A stretch of DNA of 64,000 nt from assembly GCF_027922305.1 (NCBI RefSeq), contig NZ_BSFK01000009.1, positions 1 through 64,000 of the forward strand, read 5' to 3'. The translations under genes and the position numbers were made by a program. The notes below the pieces were generated by a model. That model made no database searches and was not told the DNA's origin. It worked only from the letters and a program-made list of their open reading frames with translations. Numbering within the stretch: the first letter of the stretch is position 1; each line of letters begins with the position of its first letter. Below are positions 33,048 through 41,809 of this stretch, in pieces. This DNA comes from Methylopila jiangsuensis (lineage in GTDB: Bacteria; Pseudomonadota; Alphaproteobacteria; Rhizobiales; Methylopilaceae).

Positions 33048-33767
33048 TTAAAACCGCGTCGTCAGGGCGGTGAGCCAGTCGGGCGACGCGTCGACCAGCG
33101 CGGTCTCGACGGACTTGTCGAACCCGGTCAGGACGGCGGCGCCGATCGCGAGCAGCAGTAGGCCAAGCGCGATCTTCGCGCCGCGGCCGGTCTCCATCAG
33201 GCGCGTCCGCCAGCGCACGAGCGCCTCGCGCGACAGCATCCCGAGCAGGAGCAGCGGGGTCGCCGCGCCGATCCCGAACACCACCATGGTCAGCGCGACG
33301 CTGCCGAGGTTCTCGCCACGGGCCGCGAGCACCGACGTCGCGCCGAGCGTCGGGCCGACGCAGGGCGCCCAGACGGCGCCGAGCAGCAGCCCGACGAGGA
33401 ACTGACCCGTCAGGCCGGTGCGCGAGACCGTGTCGAGGCGTTCGCCCGCCCAGTTCCCGACCGGGCCTGCGGCGACGGCGAAGCGCGCCTGCGCGGCCGG
33501 CACGATCAGGATCAAGCCGAACACGATCATGAGCACGGCGGCCACGGCGCGGAACACGTCCGCGTCGAGGCCGATCGCGAAGCCAACCGTCGCGACGAAC
33601 AGCCCGATCGCCACGAAGGAGAGCGTCAGCCCGCCGACGAGGGCGAGCGGCCCCAGTCGGTGCTCGGACGCCGCCGCGCCGAGCGCGAGCGGCACGAGCG
33701 GCAGCACGCAGGGCGACAGGATGGTGAGGACGCCCGCAAGGAACGCCAGTCCGAGCGTGCCGATCAT
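33048..33767 (-). CDS. CcdA/DsbD-type transmembrane reductant transporter
   Basis: 239 residues, six helices, with the two membrane cysteines in 'ILSPCVLPLVPL' and 'AVWAPCVGPTLG' that carry electrons from cytoplasmic thioredoxin to periplasmic partners. The partner is presumably the thioredoxin encoded next, 10 bases upstream. Paralogous to SoxV encoded at 38997. Confidence 0.88.
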   Translation of the reverse strand: MIGTLGLAFLAGVLTILSPCVLPLVPLALGAAASEHRLGPLALVGGLTLSFVAIGLFVATVGFAIGLDADVFRAVAAVLMIVFGLILIVPAAQARFAVAAGPVGNWAGERLDTVSRTGLTGQFLVGLLLGAVWAPCVGPTLGATSVLAARGENLGSVALTMVVFGIGAATPLLLLGMLSREALVRWRTRLMETGRGAKIALGLLLLAIGAAVLTGFDKSVETALVDASPDWLTALTTRF

Positions 33768-33777
33768 CGCCAGATCC

Positions 33778-34179
33778 TCAAACGGCCTTGTCGAGCAGGT
33801 CTTCGATCCACTCTGGCTGCGTCTCGCCGACCGAGCGGCCGACCTCCTTGCCGTCCCTGTAGACGAGCAGCGTGCTCTGCGCGGTCGCGCCGAGCTTTCG
33901 GACATTGGCCTTGCCGGTGTCGAAGTCGATCTCGAACGCCGCCATGTCCTTGTATTTCGGATCGGCCAGCAGCTTGCCGAGGATCGGCTTCTGGGTCTTG
34001 CAGATCGGGCACCAGGGCGCGCTGATCTCGACGAGGATCGGCTTGCCAGACTTCAGCGCCTCGTCGAAGGCGGCCGGGTCGAAGGGCTTGGATCCGGACA
34101 TGTCGGCGAACGCCGGGCCGATGGCGGCCATGGCGGCCAGTCCGAGCGTGGCGAAGAGCGCGTTACGACGGGTGAGCAT
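33778..34179 (-). CDS. Secreted thioredoxin-like protein (SoxW-like)
   Basis: 133 residues, signal peptide and thioredoxin fold with active site W-C-P-I-C (Cys57/Cys60). It should receive electrons from the CcdA-type protein and reduce the disulfide or carrier cysteine of the SoxYZ-like protein of the same operon. Confidence 0.85.
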   Translation of the reverse strand: MLTRRNALFATLGLAAMAAIGPAFADMSGSKPFDPAAFDEALKSGKPILVEISAPWCPICKTQKPILGKLLADPKYKDMAAFEIDFDTGKANVRKLGATAQSTLLVYRDGKEVGRSVGETQPEWIEDLLDKAV

Positions 34180-34204
34180 CTCGGTTTCCTCTAGCGGGCG
34201 CGGC

Positions 34205-34786
34205 TCAGCGGCCGGCCTCTTGTTTTGTGACGGCGGCCCAGTCGGGGTCTGCGGGCACGACCTCGGTGTCTCGGTCGGCCTTCTGCCAGCCGTCGATCCC
34301 CTCCGGGAACCAGCTCACCTTGGTGTATCCCCAGGTCACGAGCCGCTTGCCCATATTCCAGCTTCCCCAGCAGTCGGGATGGCAGAACGCGACGACGGGT
34401 TTGGCCTTGTCGCCGCCCGTCAGGGTCTCGACGCGCTTCTTGAGCGCGTCCTCATGCGCGGGCGGCAGGTCGCCGGGCGCGGCGCCCGGGAACCAGACGG
34501 CGCCCGGGATCGAGCGGTGCTGTGGCCGCCACAGGGCGGTCGGCGGCAGCGCCGCGGGCTTGTGGTCGGGCTCGGTCACGTCGATGAAGACGGCGCCGCC
34601 CTTGTCGACGAGGGATCCAGCCGCGGCGACGTCGATCACGGCGGCGCCCTTCAAGGTCGAGGGGGTGTAGCCGGGGATGGGCCCGGTCCAGAGCCCTTCC
34701 GGCTCTGGTGCCGATCCCGATCCCCCGGCCGCAGCCGCGCTGACGAGCGCGACTGCGGCGAAGGCTGCGAGCGCGAGGCTTCTCAT
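34205..34786 (-). CDS. PQQ-dependent catabolism-associated CXXCW motif protein (rhodanese-like)
   Basis: 193 residues: signal peptide and a rhodanese-like domain with active site C-H-P-D-C-W-G-S-W, the family's CXXCW signature. The family is found next to PQQ methanol/ethanol dehydrogenase genes. The ATG at 34786 begins the signal peptide. No PQQ dehydrogenase gene is in the window, so its partner must lie elsewhere. Confidence 0.85.
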   Translation of the reverse strand: MRSLALAAFAAVALVSAAAAGGSGSAPEPEGLWTGPIPGYTPSTLKGAAVIDVAAAGSLVDKGGAVFIDVTEPDHKPAALPPTALWRPQHRSIPGAVWFPGAAPGDLPPAHEDALKKRVETLTGGDKAKPVVAFCHPDCWGSWNMGKRLVTWGYTKVSWFPEGIDGWQKADRDTEVVPADPDWAAVTKQEAGR

Positions 34787-34797
34787 GGCGCTCACGA

Positions 34798-35595
34798 TCA
34801 CTGCGTCTTCACGGGGACGTCGAAGGTCTTCTCGAAATGACCGCCCGAGGTGTCGTTCGCCACGACCTTGAACTGGCCCTTGGCCTCCGGCTTGAAGCCG
34901 AACTCGATCACCGGGTTGGTCGACAGCGAGATGTCGCTCGTCAGCGAGAACACGTCCTTGTCGTTGTAGGTGACCTTGATGTCCTTGATGTAGTTGGCCG
35001 GCGTATAGAGGTGGGACTGCTGGTCCTTCTGCATGCCGTTGAAGTTCGGATGCCGGATCATCAGCGTCGCCTGGGCGGACTTGCCCGCGGTCGCCTCGTC
35101 CTTCACCTTCAGCCGCATCTCGCCGACGGTCCCCTCGGCGCCGCCCCCGACCGGGGCGGAGCAGCCGCCGCTGGCCTTCACGAACTTCACTGTCTCGACC
35201 AGCTTCCCGTCCTTGGTCTCCGCGATCGCGTGGACATTGGAATAGGCGTTTACCCGCGTCCTCAGCCGCAGCAGGCCGGGATCGCCGGCGGGGCCGAAAT
35301 CGATCTTGGCCGCGACCGGGCCCGGGTTCTCGTCGATGATGAGGGTCAGCCCCTTCACCTGGTCGGGGTTCGAGACCTTGATGTCCATCGGGACGAGGGC
35401 TGCGTCCTCGGCGCGGACAGGGGCATCGAGCGTGATGAGGCCGTCCTGCTGCTCGACCTGCTTGTCGCCGAACACGCTCTGGCGGAGCTCGGTCCAGCGC
35501 TGCTCGCGCGCCTTGGCGTCGTCGGCGGCGTAAGCGCCTGAGGCGCTCGTGATGGCGAGCGCCGCGGCGCCAGCGATGATCGCATACTTCTTCAT
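34798..35595 (-). CDS. Fused SoxYZ-like carrier, quinoprotein dehydrogenase-associated
   Basis: 265 residues: signal peptide, a SoxY-like domain, the motif ASGGCSAPVG (Cys145) where SoxY normally ends in GGCGG, then a SoxZ-like domain. In real SoxY the C-terminal swinging Cys carries the sulfur chain; here the Cys is internal in a Gly-rich linker. Start at 35595 with GAGGAG close by. First gene of the SoxYZ-like/CXXCW/Trx/CcdA operon; a 24-bp palindrome lies upstream. Confidence 0.88.
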   Translation of the reverse strand: MKKYAIIAGAAALAITSASGAYAADDAKAREQRWTELRQSVFGDKQVEQQDGLITLDAPVRAEDAALVPMDIKVSNPDQVKGLTLIIDENPGPVAAKIDFGPAGDPGLLRLRTRVNAYSNVHAIAETKDGKLVETVKFVKASGGCSAPVGGGAEGTVGEMRLKVKDEATAGKSAQATLMIRHPNFNGMQKDQQSHLYTPANYIKDIKVTYNDKDVFSLTSDISLSTNPVIEFGFKPEAKGQFKVVANDTSGGHFEKTFDVPVKTQ

Positions 35596-35672
35596 GTTCT
35601 CCTCCATCGGGCATGGCCCGTCCGTCCGCGCTTCAGCGCTTGTGGGAGGAGACTGCTTTGAAAATCAGCGCG

Positions 35673-35696
35673 CGTCGGTGACCTAGGTCACCGACG
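35673..35696. promoter_or_regulatory. Perfect 24-bp palindrome between SoxYZ-like and HTH-less Crp genes
   Basis: Half-site CGTCGGTGACCT, mirrored without spacer, centred between 35684 and 35685. It lies 78-101 bases before the SoxYZ-like start and 66-89 bases before the divergent Crp-like gene. The length, symmetry and site suggest a dimeric repressor/activator operator. A following AAAAAA run on the plus strand means a transcript hairpin/terminator is also possible. Confidence 0.55.
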
Positions 35697-35761
35697 CATA
35701 AAAAAGTCTTCCGTATCGTCTCTCCGACTGGCGGCACGCCTCGAAATCGAAGGGACTTGCA

Positions 35762-36229
35762 GTGACGAACCGACAGCTCGATCGATGGGAACGGATGTTC
35801 TCATTCGTCCCGTCGATGTCCGCCGTCGACCGACGCGTGGCCGAGGATGACATCGTTTTCGAGACGTTCCGAGCCGGCGGCGTCGTGTATCGACAAGGGG
35901 CGCGGTGCGATCGCTACATCATGTGCACCAGCGGAAGCGTCCGCTCGTCACGTGTCCCGACCAGGGGCGATGGCGTCCAACTCTATGCGCTGTCGCCGGG
36001 CGAAGGTTGCCCGCTCACGGCCCAGAGCCTGCTCTCCGGGGAGGTTCTCATGGCCGATGGCCGCGCCAGCGAACGGACGAACGTCGCCTCGCTGTCGGCC
36101 CCCGTCTTCGCGCACCTGATGTCGACCTCGGAACCGTTCCGATCCTTCGTTCTGGAAGGATACCTCGCCCTGCTTCCCCGGATTTCAAACGTCGTTGGCG
36201 CTCATGTCCAGCGACTGCAGCGCGCCTGA
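35762..36229 (+). CDS. HTH-less paralog of the Crp/Fnr regulator
   Basis: 155 residues that align over their full length with the sensor domain of the regulator at 32348 (shared 'DRWE..F', C-x5-C, 'LTxQxLLSG', 'S-x-P-F-R-x-F-V-L'). The winged-helix domain is missing; the protein ends at the dimer helix (HVQRLQRA). Cys49, Cys55 and Cys83 are kept but the fourth Cys is Ser89. It could titrate the full-length regulator by heterodimers, or simply be a degraded copy. Confidence 0.7.
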   Translation: MTNRQLDRWERMFSFVPSMSAVDRRVAEDDIVFETFRAGGVVYRQGARCDRYIMCTSGSVRSSRVPTRGDGVQLYALSPGEGCPLTAQSLLSGEVLMADGRASERTNVASLSAPVFAHLMSTSEPFRSFVLEGYLALLPRISNVVGAHVQRLQRA

Positions 36230-36265
36230 CGCCAACAACAACAGCCCTACAGGGAGAGAACGAAG

Positions 36266-36826
36266 ATGGGCCTATCGAGACAAATCATCCTCGGCTTAGC
36301 CGCAGTTTCGCTGCTGCTTGGAGGAATTGGCCGCGCCGACGTTTTCGACAGTTCCAAGAAGATTTATCTCAAGCCCGTAGATGGAGCTGAGATTGAGATC
36401 GGGTCGGTCGAATTCAAGAAATCGGACGACAAGACCACGTTCGCGGTGGATGTCGATCGCTCCAAGTTCAAAGACTTCTTTCTTTCAATGAGGGAGTTCA
36501 AATGCCTCGAAGGGAAAGAAGTTCAGTGCTACGTGCCATATCCCTATCCATCCCAAAACACCGTCTCAGAGAACGATCTGACGTGGCTCGAGACGAATCT
36601 CATCTTTCTGTACAAGTCGCCCGCCCAATTCGGCGCGACGCTCGGTAACGGCCTTTACTACAAACTTGAGCGGACGCCGGAAGGGTTCGAGGGGCGGCCA
36701 TACTCGGTCGACCTGAACACGATCGCGTCGCCCCCTGAGGATGCCGCCAAGGCGCCATTTCCGGCGGACGACCGGCAGGAGATCGAAAGCGGCTCGAGGT
36801 GGATTTCGAAGCTCGTCATCCGCTGA
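36266..36826 (+). CDS. Hypothetical secreted protein, lower-GC
   Basis: 186 residues with a signal peptide (cleavage near G-R-A-D). The mature part is rich in Lys, Tyr and Phe ('CLEGKEVQCYVPYPYP'), with no domain I know. The gene's GC content is visibly below its neighbours, hinting at later acquisition. GGGAGAG precedes the ATG. Confidence 0.7.
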   Translation: MGLSRQIILGLAAVSLLLGGIGRADVFDSSKKIYLKPVDGAEIEIGSVEFKKSDDKTTFAVDVDRSKFKDFFLSMREFKCLEGKEVQCYVPYPYPSQNTVSENDLTWLETNLIFLYKSPAQFGATLGNGLYYKLERTPEGFEGRPYSVDLNTIASPPEDAAKAPFPADDRQEIESGSRWISKLVIR

Positions 36827-36859
36827 CGCGGACGCGGACCGGAGCCGACATCGCGACCG

Positions 36860-38074
36860 TTACAGCCGGGAAATTCGCCTCTGACGGCGGCGACTGGCAA
36901 CGCCGACTTCGACTACGTTCGATCCCCCGTCGCTAAGGTCGTCGCTTGGATCCTTACGGACGTCCCTCGTCCGGCCGTCTATTCCGCGGTCCGGTCGCAG
37001 TCGGAAAGATCGCAGTAGATGGGCGATGGATCCTTCCATCAGCACTGCGATCCCGAGACGGGCTCCCGCGGCAATGCCCAAGATCGCCAAAGGCCAGGAA
37101 AGAGCCAGCATAGAACCTGCCGTCAGACCTTGGCCGATGGTACAACCGCCGCAGATTACGCCTCCTACACCCATCAATGCTGCGCCGCCGATGTGACGCT
37201 TCATCTCGCGCGGATCGTCGAACGCTTCCCACCGAAACTCTCGAGCTTCCCGCGCCGCCAGCCAAGCTCCCAACGTCACCCCGAGAACCGAGCCGACGCT
37301 GAACTCCAGCAGCGCGTCTTGGTCAAACAGAACCCCGAAGACGGCTCGCGCCACGGGCGAGACGAAGGTAAGGCTCTGCGGCGCGATCGGTTGGACGAAT
37401 TCGTCGGTCAGGAAGATGGTCGCCAGCCATCCGGCGGTGACGCCAAGACCGAGCGCTAGCCCGCCCATGACCAGCCGCGGCGTTCGACGAAGCCGCTTGT
37501 CGATTACGACTAAGAGTAAGAGGGTACCGGATAGCGCGAGGCTGATCCATATCCTCAGGTCCACGCCGAATACGCCCTCAATCAGCCCAGGAATGTCGGC
37601 TCGACCAGGTGACGGTGGAGTGAAGGCGATGCTCTCGATGACGCCGATCCGGAACGGCGCGAGGACGCCCCGCAGCGTCGCGTAGGCTGCGACGCCGAAG
37701 ATGAGCATCACGACGAGGCTTCTGAGGTCCCCTCCGCCTAGTCTCAGGAGCGAGCCGAACGCGCAGGTCCCGACGAGCGCCATCCCGAACCCGAAGAGCG
37801 TGCCGCCGATAGCCACTCCGAGCCAAGGAACCGCGACCGAGACGTAGGTAGTCTGGGCGGGATCGAGTAGTCCGGCCAGCACCAGCGCCTGAGCGCCGAG
37901 GACCGCGACGGCAAGCGCAAGTCCGAACACGCGAAGGCGCCGCGTGTCGGAACCGACGAAAGCATCCTCTAGCGCGCCGAACGTGCAGAGCCGCGCTCGC
38001 TTCACGGCGAAGCCGACGACCACGCCGATCGCGAGACCGGCGAGCGCGAGCCACATCGGCCCGATGAATTCCAT
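36860..38074 (-). CDS. soxT: YeeE/YedE-family sulfur-compound transporter (SoxT-like)
   Basis: 404 residues, about ten to eleven helices. Conserved Cys motifs 'VKRARLCTFGA', 'VGTCAFG' and 'VICGGCTIGQG' match the thiosulfate-uptake protein TsuA/YeeE. In sox clusters the member next to soxR is named SoxT and is thought to bring thiosulfate or a signal into the cell. The C-terminus has a hydrophilic tail of about 55 residues that looks non-conserved. Confidence 0.82.
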   Translation of the reverse strand: MEFIGPMWLALAGLAIGVVVGFAVKRARLCTFGALEDAFVGSDTRRLRVFGLALAVAVLGAQALVLAGLLDPAQTTYVSVAVPWLGVAIGGTLFGFGMALVGTCAFGSLLRLGGGDLRSLVVMLIFGVAAYATLRGVLAPFRIGVIESIAFTPPSPGRADIPGLIEGVFGVDLRIWISLALSGTLLLLVVIDKRLRRTPRLVMGGLALGLGVTAGWLATIFLTDEFVQPIAPQSLTFVSPVARAVFGVLFDQDALLEFSVGSVLGVTLGAWLAAREAREFRWEAFDDPREMKRHIGGAALMGVGGVICGGCTIGQGLTAGSMLALSWPLAILGIAAGARLGIAVLMEGSIAHLLRSFRLRPDRGIDGRTRDVRKDPSDDLSDGGSNVVEVGVASRRRQRRISRL

Positions 38075-38150
38075 TGCGCCCGGTCCTCCCGTCCCTTGGC
38101 AGACGCGGAGCTTTTGCCGCTCCTTCGTCCGTCAGGCGCGTTGATCGAAT

Positions 38151-38519
38151 TTAGTCTTCTTCGTCTCTGTCGCAGAAGATGTCGTAAATCACGGAGATGA
38201 CCCTGCGGACGTCATCGTTCGCGAGACTGTAGTAGATCGTTTTGCCGTCCCGACGCGTCGTCACGAGGTCCTCGAGCCTCAACCGAGCGAGCTGTTGCGA
38301 AACGCTCGCCTGACGAAGCGACAAAATGTTTTCAAGCTCGGTGACGGACCTCTCGCGCTCCGCCAGCAGGCAGAGCAGGAGCAGCCGGCTTTCGTGAGAG
38401 AGCGCCTTCAGAAAGTCGCTGGCGTCCCGTGCATTCCGCATGAGCGCGTCGAGCTCAGGCGACACTTCCGGACCGTCGCGGAGCTCGTCCTCGATCCTGG
38501 CCGAAACGATTGCTGGCAT
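38151..38519 (-). CDS. soxR: ArsR-family sox regulator SoxR, two-cysteine persulfide-sensor type
   Basis: 122 residues, winged helix ('SLRQASVSQQLARLRLEDLVTTRRDGKTIYY'). Cys50 and Cys116 are 66 residues apart, the same spacing as Cys41/Cys107 of the persulfide sensor SqrR, so it should release DNA when persulfide links them. In Paracoccus, SoxR represses sox genes at two intergenic sites; similar AT-rich sites lie at 38930-38951 and 41934-41961. Confidence 0.88.
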   Translation of the reverse strand: MPAIVSARIEDELRDGPEVSPELDALMRNARDASDFLKALSHESRLLLLCLLAERERSVTELENILSLRQASVSQQLARLRLEDLVTTRRDGKTIYYSLANDDVRRVISVIYDIFCDRDEED

Positions 38520-38534
38520 TCGGAGAGTCCTTGA

Positions 38535-38918
38535 TCAGTCCATACGGGGAGCGGCTGAGAGGCGGCCGGTCAACGTGGCGAGCTCAGTCCAGAAGAAGTC
38601 TTTGCCAGGGTACCCGGTCAGTCGACCGACTTCCCGTTGATTGTCCACCAGCACGAAAGTGGGCGTGATCCTCACATGCTGAGCGAGCATGAAACCTGCC
38701 GAGTCCTGTTGCCGGATGTCGACGCGCCGTAGCGGCGCACGCCGACCTTCCTCCGACCTCTGGTAGCCCTCGGCCACCTCGGTCTCGAAACGCTGACACC
38801 ACACGCATCCCGGCTGGTCGAACATGACGAGCTCCGCGGCGCGCGCGCCAGCGTTCGCGAACAGCCACCCGATCACAAGAACGAGCGCCACGATTGGGAA
38901 TCTGAGATCTAACGCCAT
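38535..38918 (-). CDS. soxS: Periplasmic thioredoxin SoxS
   Basis: 127 residues with a signal peptide/anchor and thioredoxin-type site C-V-W-C (Cys38/Cys41). SoxS keeps SoxY active by reducing its carrier Cys. It is 15 bases upstream of soxR in the same operon, and its start faces soxV across a 78-base AT-rich region. Confidence 0.85.
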   Translation of the reverse strand: MALDLRFPIVALVLVIGWLFANAGARAAELVMFDQPGCVWCQRFETEVAEGYQRSEEGRRAPLRRVDIRQQDSAGFMLAQHVRITPTFVLVDNQREVGRLTGYPGKDFFWTELATLTGRLSAAPRMD

Positions 38919-38929
38919 GGTTGATATAT

Positions 38930-38951
38930 AAACGCATACGAATATGAATTC
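38930..38951. promoter_or_regulatory. Putative SoxR operator between soxS and soxV
   Basis: The AT-rich core AAACGCATACGAATATGAAT contains CATA-N4-TATG. A related sequence lies between soxA and soxY. It is the soxS-soxV gap, which is a known SoxR-binding place in Paracoccus. Confidence 0.5.
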
Positions 38952-38996
38952 TACTCTGCGAGCCGAACGGACGTTTGGCCTGCTGGGAGGTAATGA

Positions 38997-39719
38997 ATGG
39001 CTCTCGACGTGAGCCTTGTCGGCGCGGCCGCCGCCGGCGCGCTTTCTTTCGTTTCGCCCTGCGTTCTGCCGCTCACGCCGGCCTATCTCGGCTTCATCAG
39101 TGGCGCTGCGACGCCCGAGCAGATCGAGCGGGAGCGATTGAAGGTGTTCGCTCTTGCGCTCGCTTTCGTCGGCGGCTTCTCGACCGTCTTCATCGTGCTC
39201 GGTGCCACCGCGTCGACTCTTGGCCAGCTTGTCGCGAGCTACACGCAGCCGCTGACGATCGCGGCCGGCGCGATGCTGGTGCTCTTCGGGCTGCACTTCA
39301 TGGAGATCGTCCGCATTCCTCTGCTCTATCGACAGGCGAGCGTCGGCATGGAGCGGCGACCGACCGGCCCGCTGGGCGCATATGCCGTCGGCCTCGCCTT
39401 CGGATTCGGCTGGACCCCCTGCGTTGGTCCGATCCTGGCGGCGATCCTAATGGTGGCCGGCTCTGAACAGACGGCATGGCGTGGCGCGGCGCTGCTTGCG
39501 GCTTACTCGGTCGGCATCGGCCTGCCGTTCCTGCTCGCCGCGCTGTTCATGGGGGCGTTCCTGCGCTGGTCGCGCGCGCTCAGATCGCGGCTCGGGTTGA
39601 TCGAGAAAGCGTCGGGAGCGCTGCTGATCCTGACCGGGCTCGCTTTCATCGGGGGGTGGGTGCCGATCGCCGCCGGCTGGCTGCTCGAGACGTTCCCCGG
39701 CCTGGCCGAGATTGGATGA
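38997..39719 (+). CDS. soxV: SoxV, CcdA-type membrane reductant transporter
   Basis: 240 residues, six helices, with the cysteine pair in 'FVSPCVLPLTPAYLG' and 'GWTPCVGPILA'. It passes electrons from cytoplasmic thioredoxin to SoxW. GGAGG precedes the ATG at 38997. The stop overlaps the soxW start (ATGA). Confidence 0.9.
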   Translation: MALDVSLVGAAAAGALSFVSPCVLPLTPAYLGFISGAATPEQIERERLKVFALALAFVGGFSTVFIVLGATASTLGQLVASYTQPLTIAAGAMLVLFGLHFMEIVRIPLLYRQASVGMERRPTGPLGAYAVGLAFGFGWTPCVGPILAAILMVAGSEQTAWRGAALLAAYSVGIGLPFLLAALFMGAFLRWSRALRSRLGLIEKASGALLILTGLAFIGGWVPIAAGWLLETFPGLAEIG

Positions 39720-40297
39720 GGAGACGCGTCGTGGTTGGTCGTGCTGAATTCGACAGAAGGTTGATCCTTGGTCTCGGCGCCGGAACTGCTCTCGTTACGG
39801 CGACAGGGGCCCGGGCCGCGGCAGTGCTTGGCGACGATGGCAACTACGCCCAGGATTGGTACCTCGACAGCTTCCTCGACCTCGCCGAGGACGCCGAGGC
39901 TGCGCAGGCTGCCGGGAAGCGTTTCGCCGTCCAATGGGGCATGCGCGGCTGCCCTGCCTGCAAGCGCCTCCACACCACATATTTCGCGAAGCCCGATATC
40001 GAAACGTTCGTTCGAGAGAGATTCGAGCTCATGCACCTCGACACGTTCGGATCCCGAGAGGTGACGGACATCGACGGCGAGCGTCTCGGCGAAAAAGCGA
40101 TGGCCGCAAAGCGCGCCGTGAGAACGACCCCGACGTTCCAGTTCTTCGCGCCCCGAGACGGCAAGGTCGCCGAGGTTGCGCGGATGCCCGGTCTTCTGGG
40201 CGAAAAGGATTTTCTCGAGATGTTCCGGTTCGTCGCAGAGGGCGCCTACGCGGATGGCTCGTTCGAAGACTGGTTGCGGAAGCGGCAGGCCGGGTGA
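39716..40297 (+). CDS. soxW: SoxW, periplasmic thioredoxin
   Basis: 193 residues. N-terminal hydrophobic leader with a Tat-like 'FDRRLILGLGAG' and a thioredoxin-like domain with site GCPACK (Cys79/Cys82). Partner of SoxV. It ends 26 bases before the convergent soxX stop. Confidence 0.85.
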   Translation: MRRRVVVGRAEFDRRLILGLGAGTALVTATGARAAAVLGDDGNYAQDWYLDSFLDLAEDAEAAQAAGKRFAVQWGMRGCPACKRLHTTYFAKPDIETFVRERFELMHLDTFGSREVTDIDGERLGEKAMAAKRAVRTTPTFQFFAPRDGKVAEVARMPGLLGEKDFLEMFRFVAEGAYADGSFEDWLRKRQAG

Positions 40298-40322
40298 CGG
40301 CCAGCCGCGCCCTTTGGCAGAG

Positions 40323-40937
40323 CTACTTGTTCACCGGCGACTCCGGATCGAACAGGTAAGCTGTCACATCCTTCATCTGCTTTTCGTTCAGCACATGGTT
40401 CGTGCCGAAGCGTGGCATGTTCGAACAGGCGAGCACCGCCTGGGCGTCGAAGATCTTGGCGTAGGTCGCCTTGGCCGCCTCATCCGTGAACTTGAACGTC
40501 TTGCCATAGCCCTTCAGGCTCGGCCCCAGCGTCCCATAGCTCGTTTCCTTGGGGTCGAGCTGATGGCAGGCGTAGCAGTTGCCGCCGGCCTCCGTTCCCG
40601 CAGGATCGCTGAACTGGAAGCCGCGGCCGTTCTGGGCGACCTTTTCGCCCGCCTTCCAGTCGCCCAGCACCTTGCCGTCATCAGGCATTTTGACCTTGGC
40701 CTTCTCGGCCTCGACGATCTTGTCCGCCTGCTGTTCGGACGGCTGGTTGCGCGTCTCCGTGCAGATGCGCTGGGCCTCGTCCATTTTGAGGCGATCGTCC
40801 CAACCCTCCGGCAGGTTGGTGAAGCTCGACGTCACGGTCTTCTCGACGCGAGCGGCGTCGACGGACGACACGCTGTCGGCGGCGAGCGCAGGCGCGGCCA
40901 GAGCCAGAGCGACCAGCCCGATGATAAGGTTCTTCAT
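40323..40937 (-). CDS. soxX: SoxX, cytochrome c subunit of SoxXA
   Basis: 204 residues: signal peptide, heme motif CYACH (Cys121, Cys124, His125) and distal Met174 in 'CSNMPRFG'. Cys59 and Cys171 may form a disulfide. With SoxA it joins thiosulfate to the SoxYZ carrier by oxidation. It follows soxA by 17 bases. Confidence 0.9.
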   Translation of the reverse strand: MKNLIIGLVALALAAPALAADSVSSVDAARVEKTVTSSFTNLPEGWDDRLKMDEAQRICTETRNQPSEQQADKIVEAEKAKVKMPDDGKVLGDWKAGEKVAQNGRGFQFSDPAGTEAGGNCYACHQLDPKETSYGTLGPSLKGYGKTFKFTDEAAKATYAKIFDAQAVLACSNMPRFGTNHVLNEKQMKDVTAYLFDPESPVNK

Positions 40938-40954
40938 GATCAGGGCTCCCGACG

Positions 40955-41809
40955 TCAGCGCTTGATCGAGGGCACTTTGAGCTCGCCCCCTTCAGCGTTC
41001 TTGTTGAGGTAGAGGGTGATCGCCGTGACTGCCTCGGAGCCGTATCCCGGAGCCGGCATGCGCATCTGGCGGTAGCAGTCCCAGAGGCGGTGCTGCATCG
41101 TGCGCGTGGCGCTCTGCGAAACACGGTAGGTCGGCCAACTCCCCATCGACGCCTGGGCAGACTTGTTGGGGACGTCGAACTGCGGCAGGTCTGTCGTGCG
41201 GATGCGCTTGTTGGCCGCCCCGTGGCAGGTCGCGCACGAGAAGTCCATGACCGCCGAGCGGCGGAAGAACAGCGCTTCGCCGATTTCGTAGAGCTCTTTC
41301 TCCTTCGGATGCGCGAGGGGAGCCTCAATCTTCATTCCGCTCGACTTGTTGGCGATGAAGGCGACGAGGTCTTCCATGTCGGAGCCTCGGCCGGGGCCGG
41401 AAAACGGCTTCGCGCGGATGCCTTTGGTGTCGAATGCTTGGACCTTCTCCATGCACCACAGCAGCCGCTGCTCCAGATCCATGACCTGGTCGGCGTCCTT
41501 GAAGTAGCGGGGGAGCTTCGCGTAGGCACCATCCAAGACGCCGGGGCCCTCACCGAGATCGCAGGTCTCGAGCGACACGTTCTTCTCGCCGCGCGCCTCC
41601 GACCAGAGCGCTTCGCCACGATCGACGTTCAGGAAGCCAGGATTGGCCATCGGGTCGTCGATCATCTTGCGGTAGCGCTCGATCTCCGCAGCGCTCGTCG
41701 AGCTGTTGGTGTTGCTACCGTCCTGAGCGGACCCTAGTCCGGTAAAGCTCAACGTCAGCGCGATCGCGCCGACGCCCAGCAGGGCGGCGCCGATGGCCTT
41801 CGATCTCAT
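40955..41809 (-). CDS. soxA: SoxA, mono-heme type
   Basis: 284 residues: signal peptide, one heme site CATCH (Cys192, Cys195, His196) and the catalytic axial Cys245 in '[11 protein letters not shown]', which carries the sulfur. The N-terminal half that binds a second heme in di-heme SoxA keeps only Cys83 and Cys119, which likely form a disulfide. Start chosen at 41809; the frame extends further but the signal peptide begins here. Confidence 0.9.
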   Translation of the reverse strand: MRSKAIGAALLGVGAIALTLSFTGLGSAQDGSNTNSSTSAAEIERYRKMIDDPMANPGFLNVDRGEALWSEARGEKNVSLETCDLGEGPGVLDGAYAKLPRYFKDADQVMDLEQRLLWCMEKVQAFDTKGIRAKPFSGPGRGSDMEDLVAFIANKSSGMKIEAPLAHPKEKELYEIGEALFFRRSAVMDFSCATCHGAANKRIRTTDLPQFDVPNKSAQASMGSWPTYRVSQSATRTMQHRLWDCYRQMRMPAPGYGSEAVTAITLYLNKNAEGGELKVPSIKR

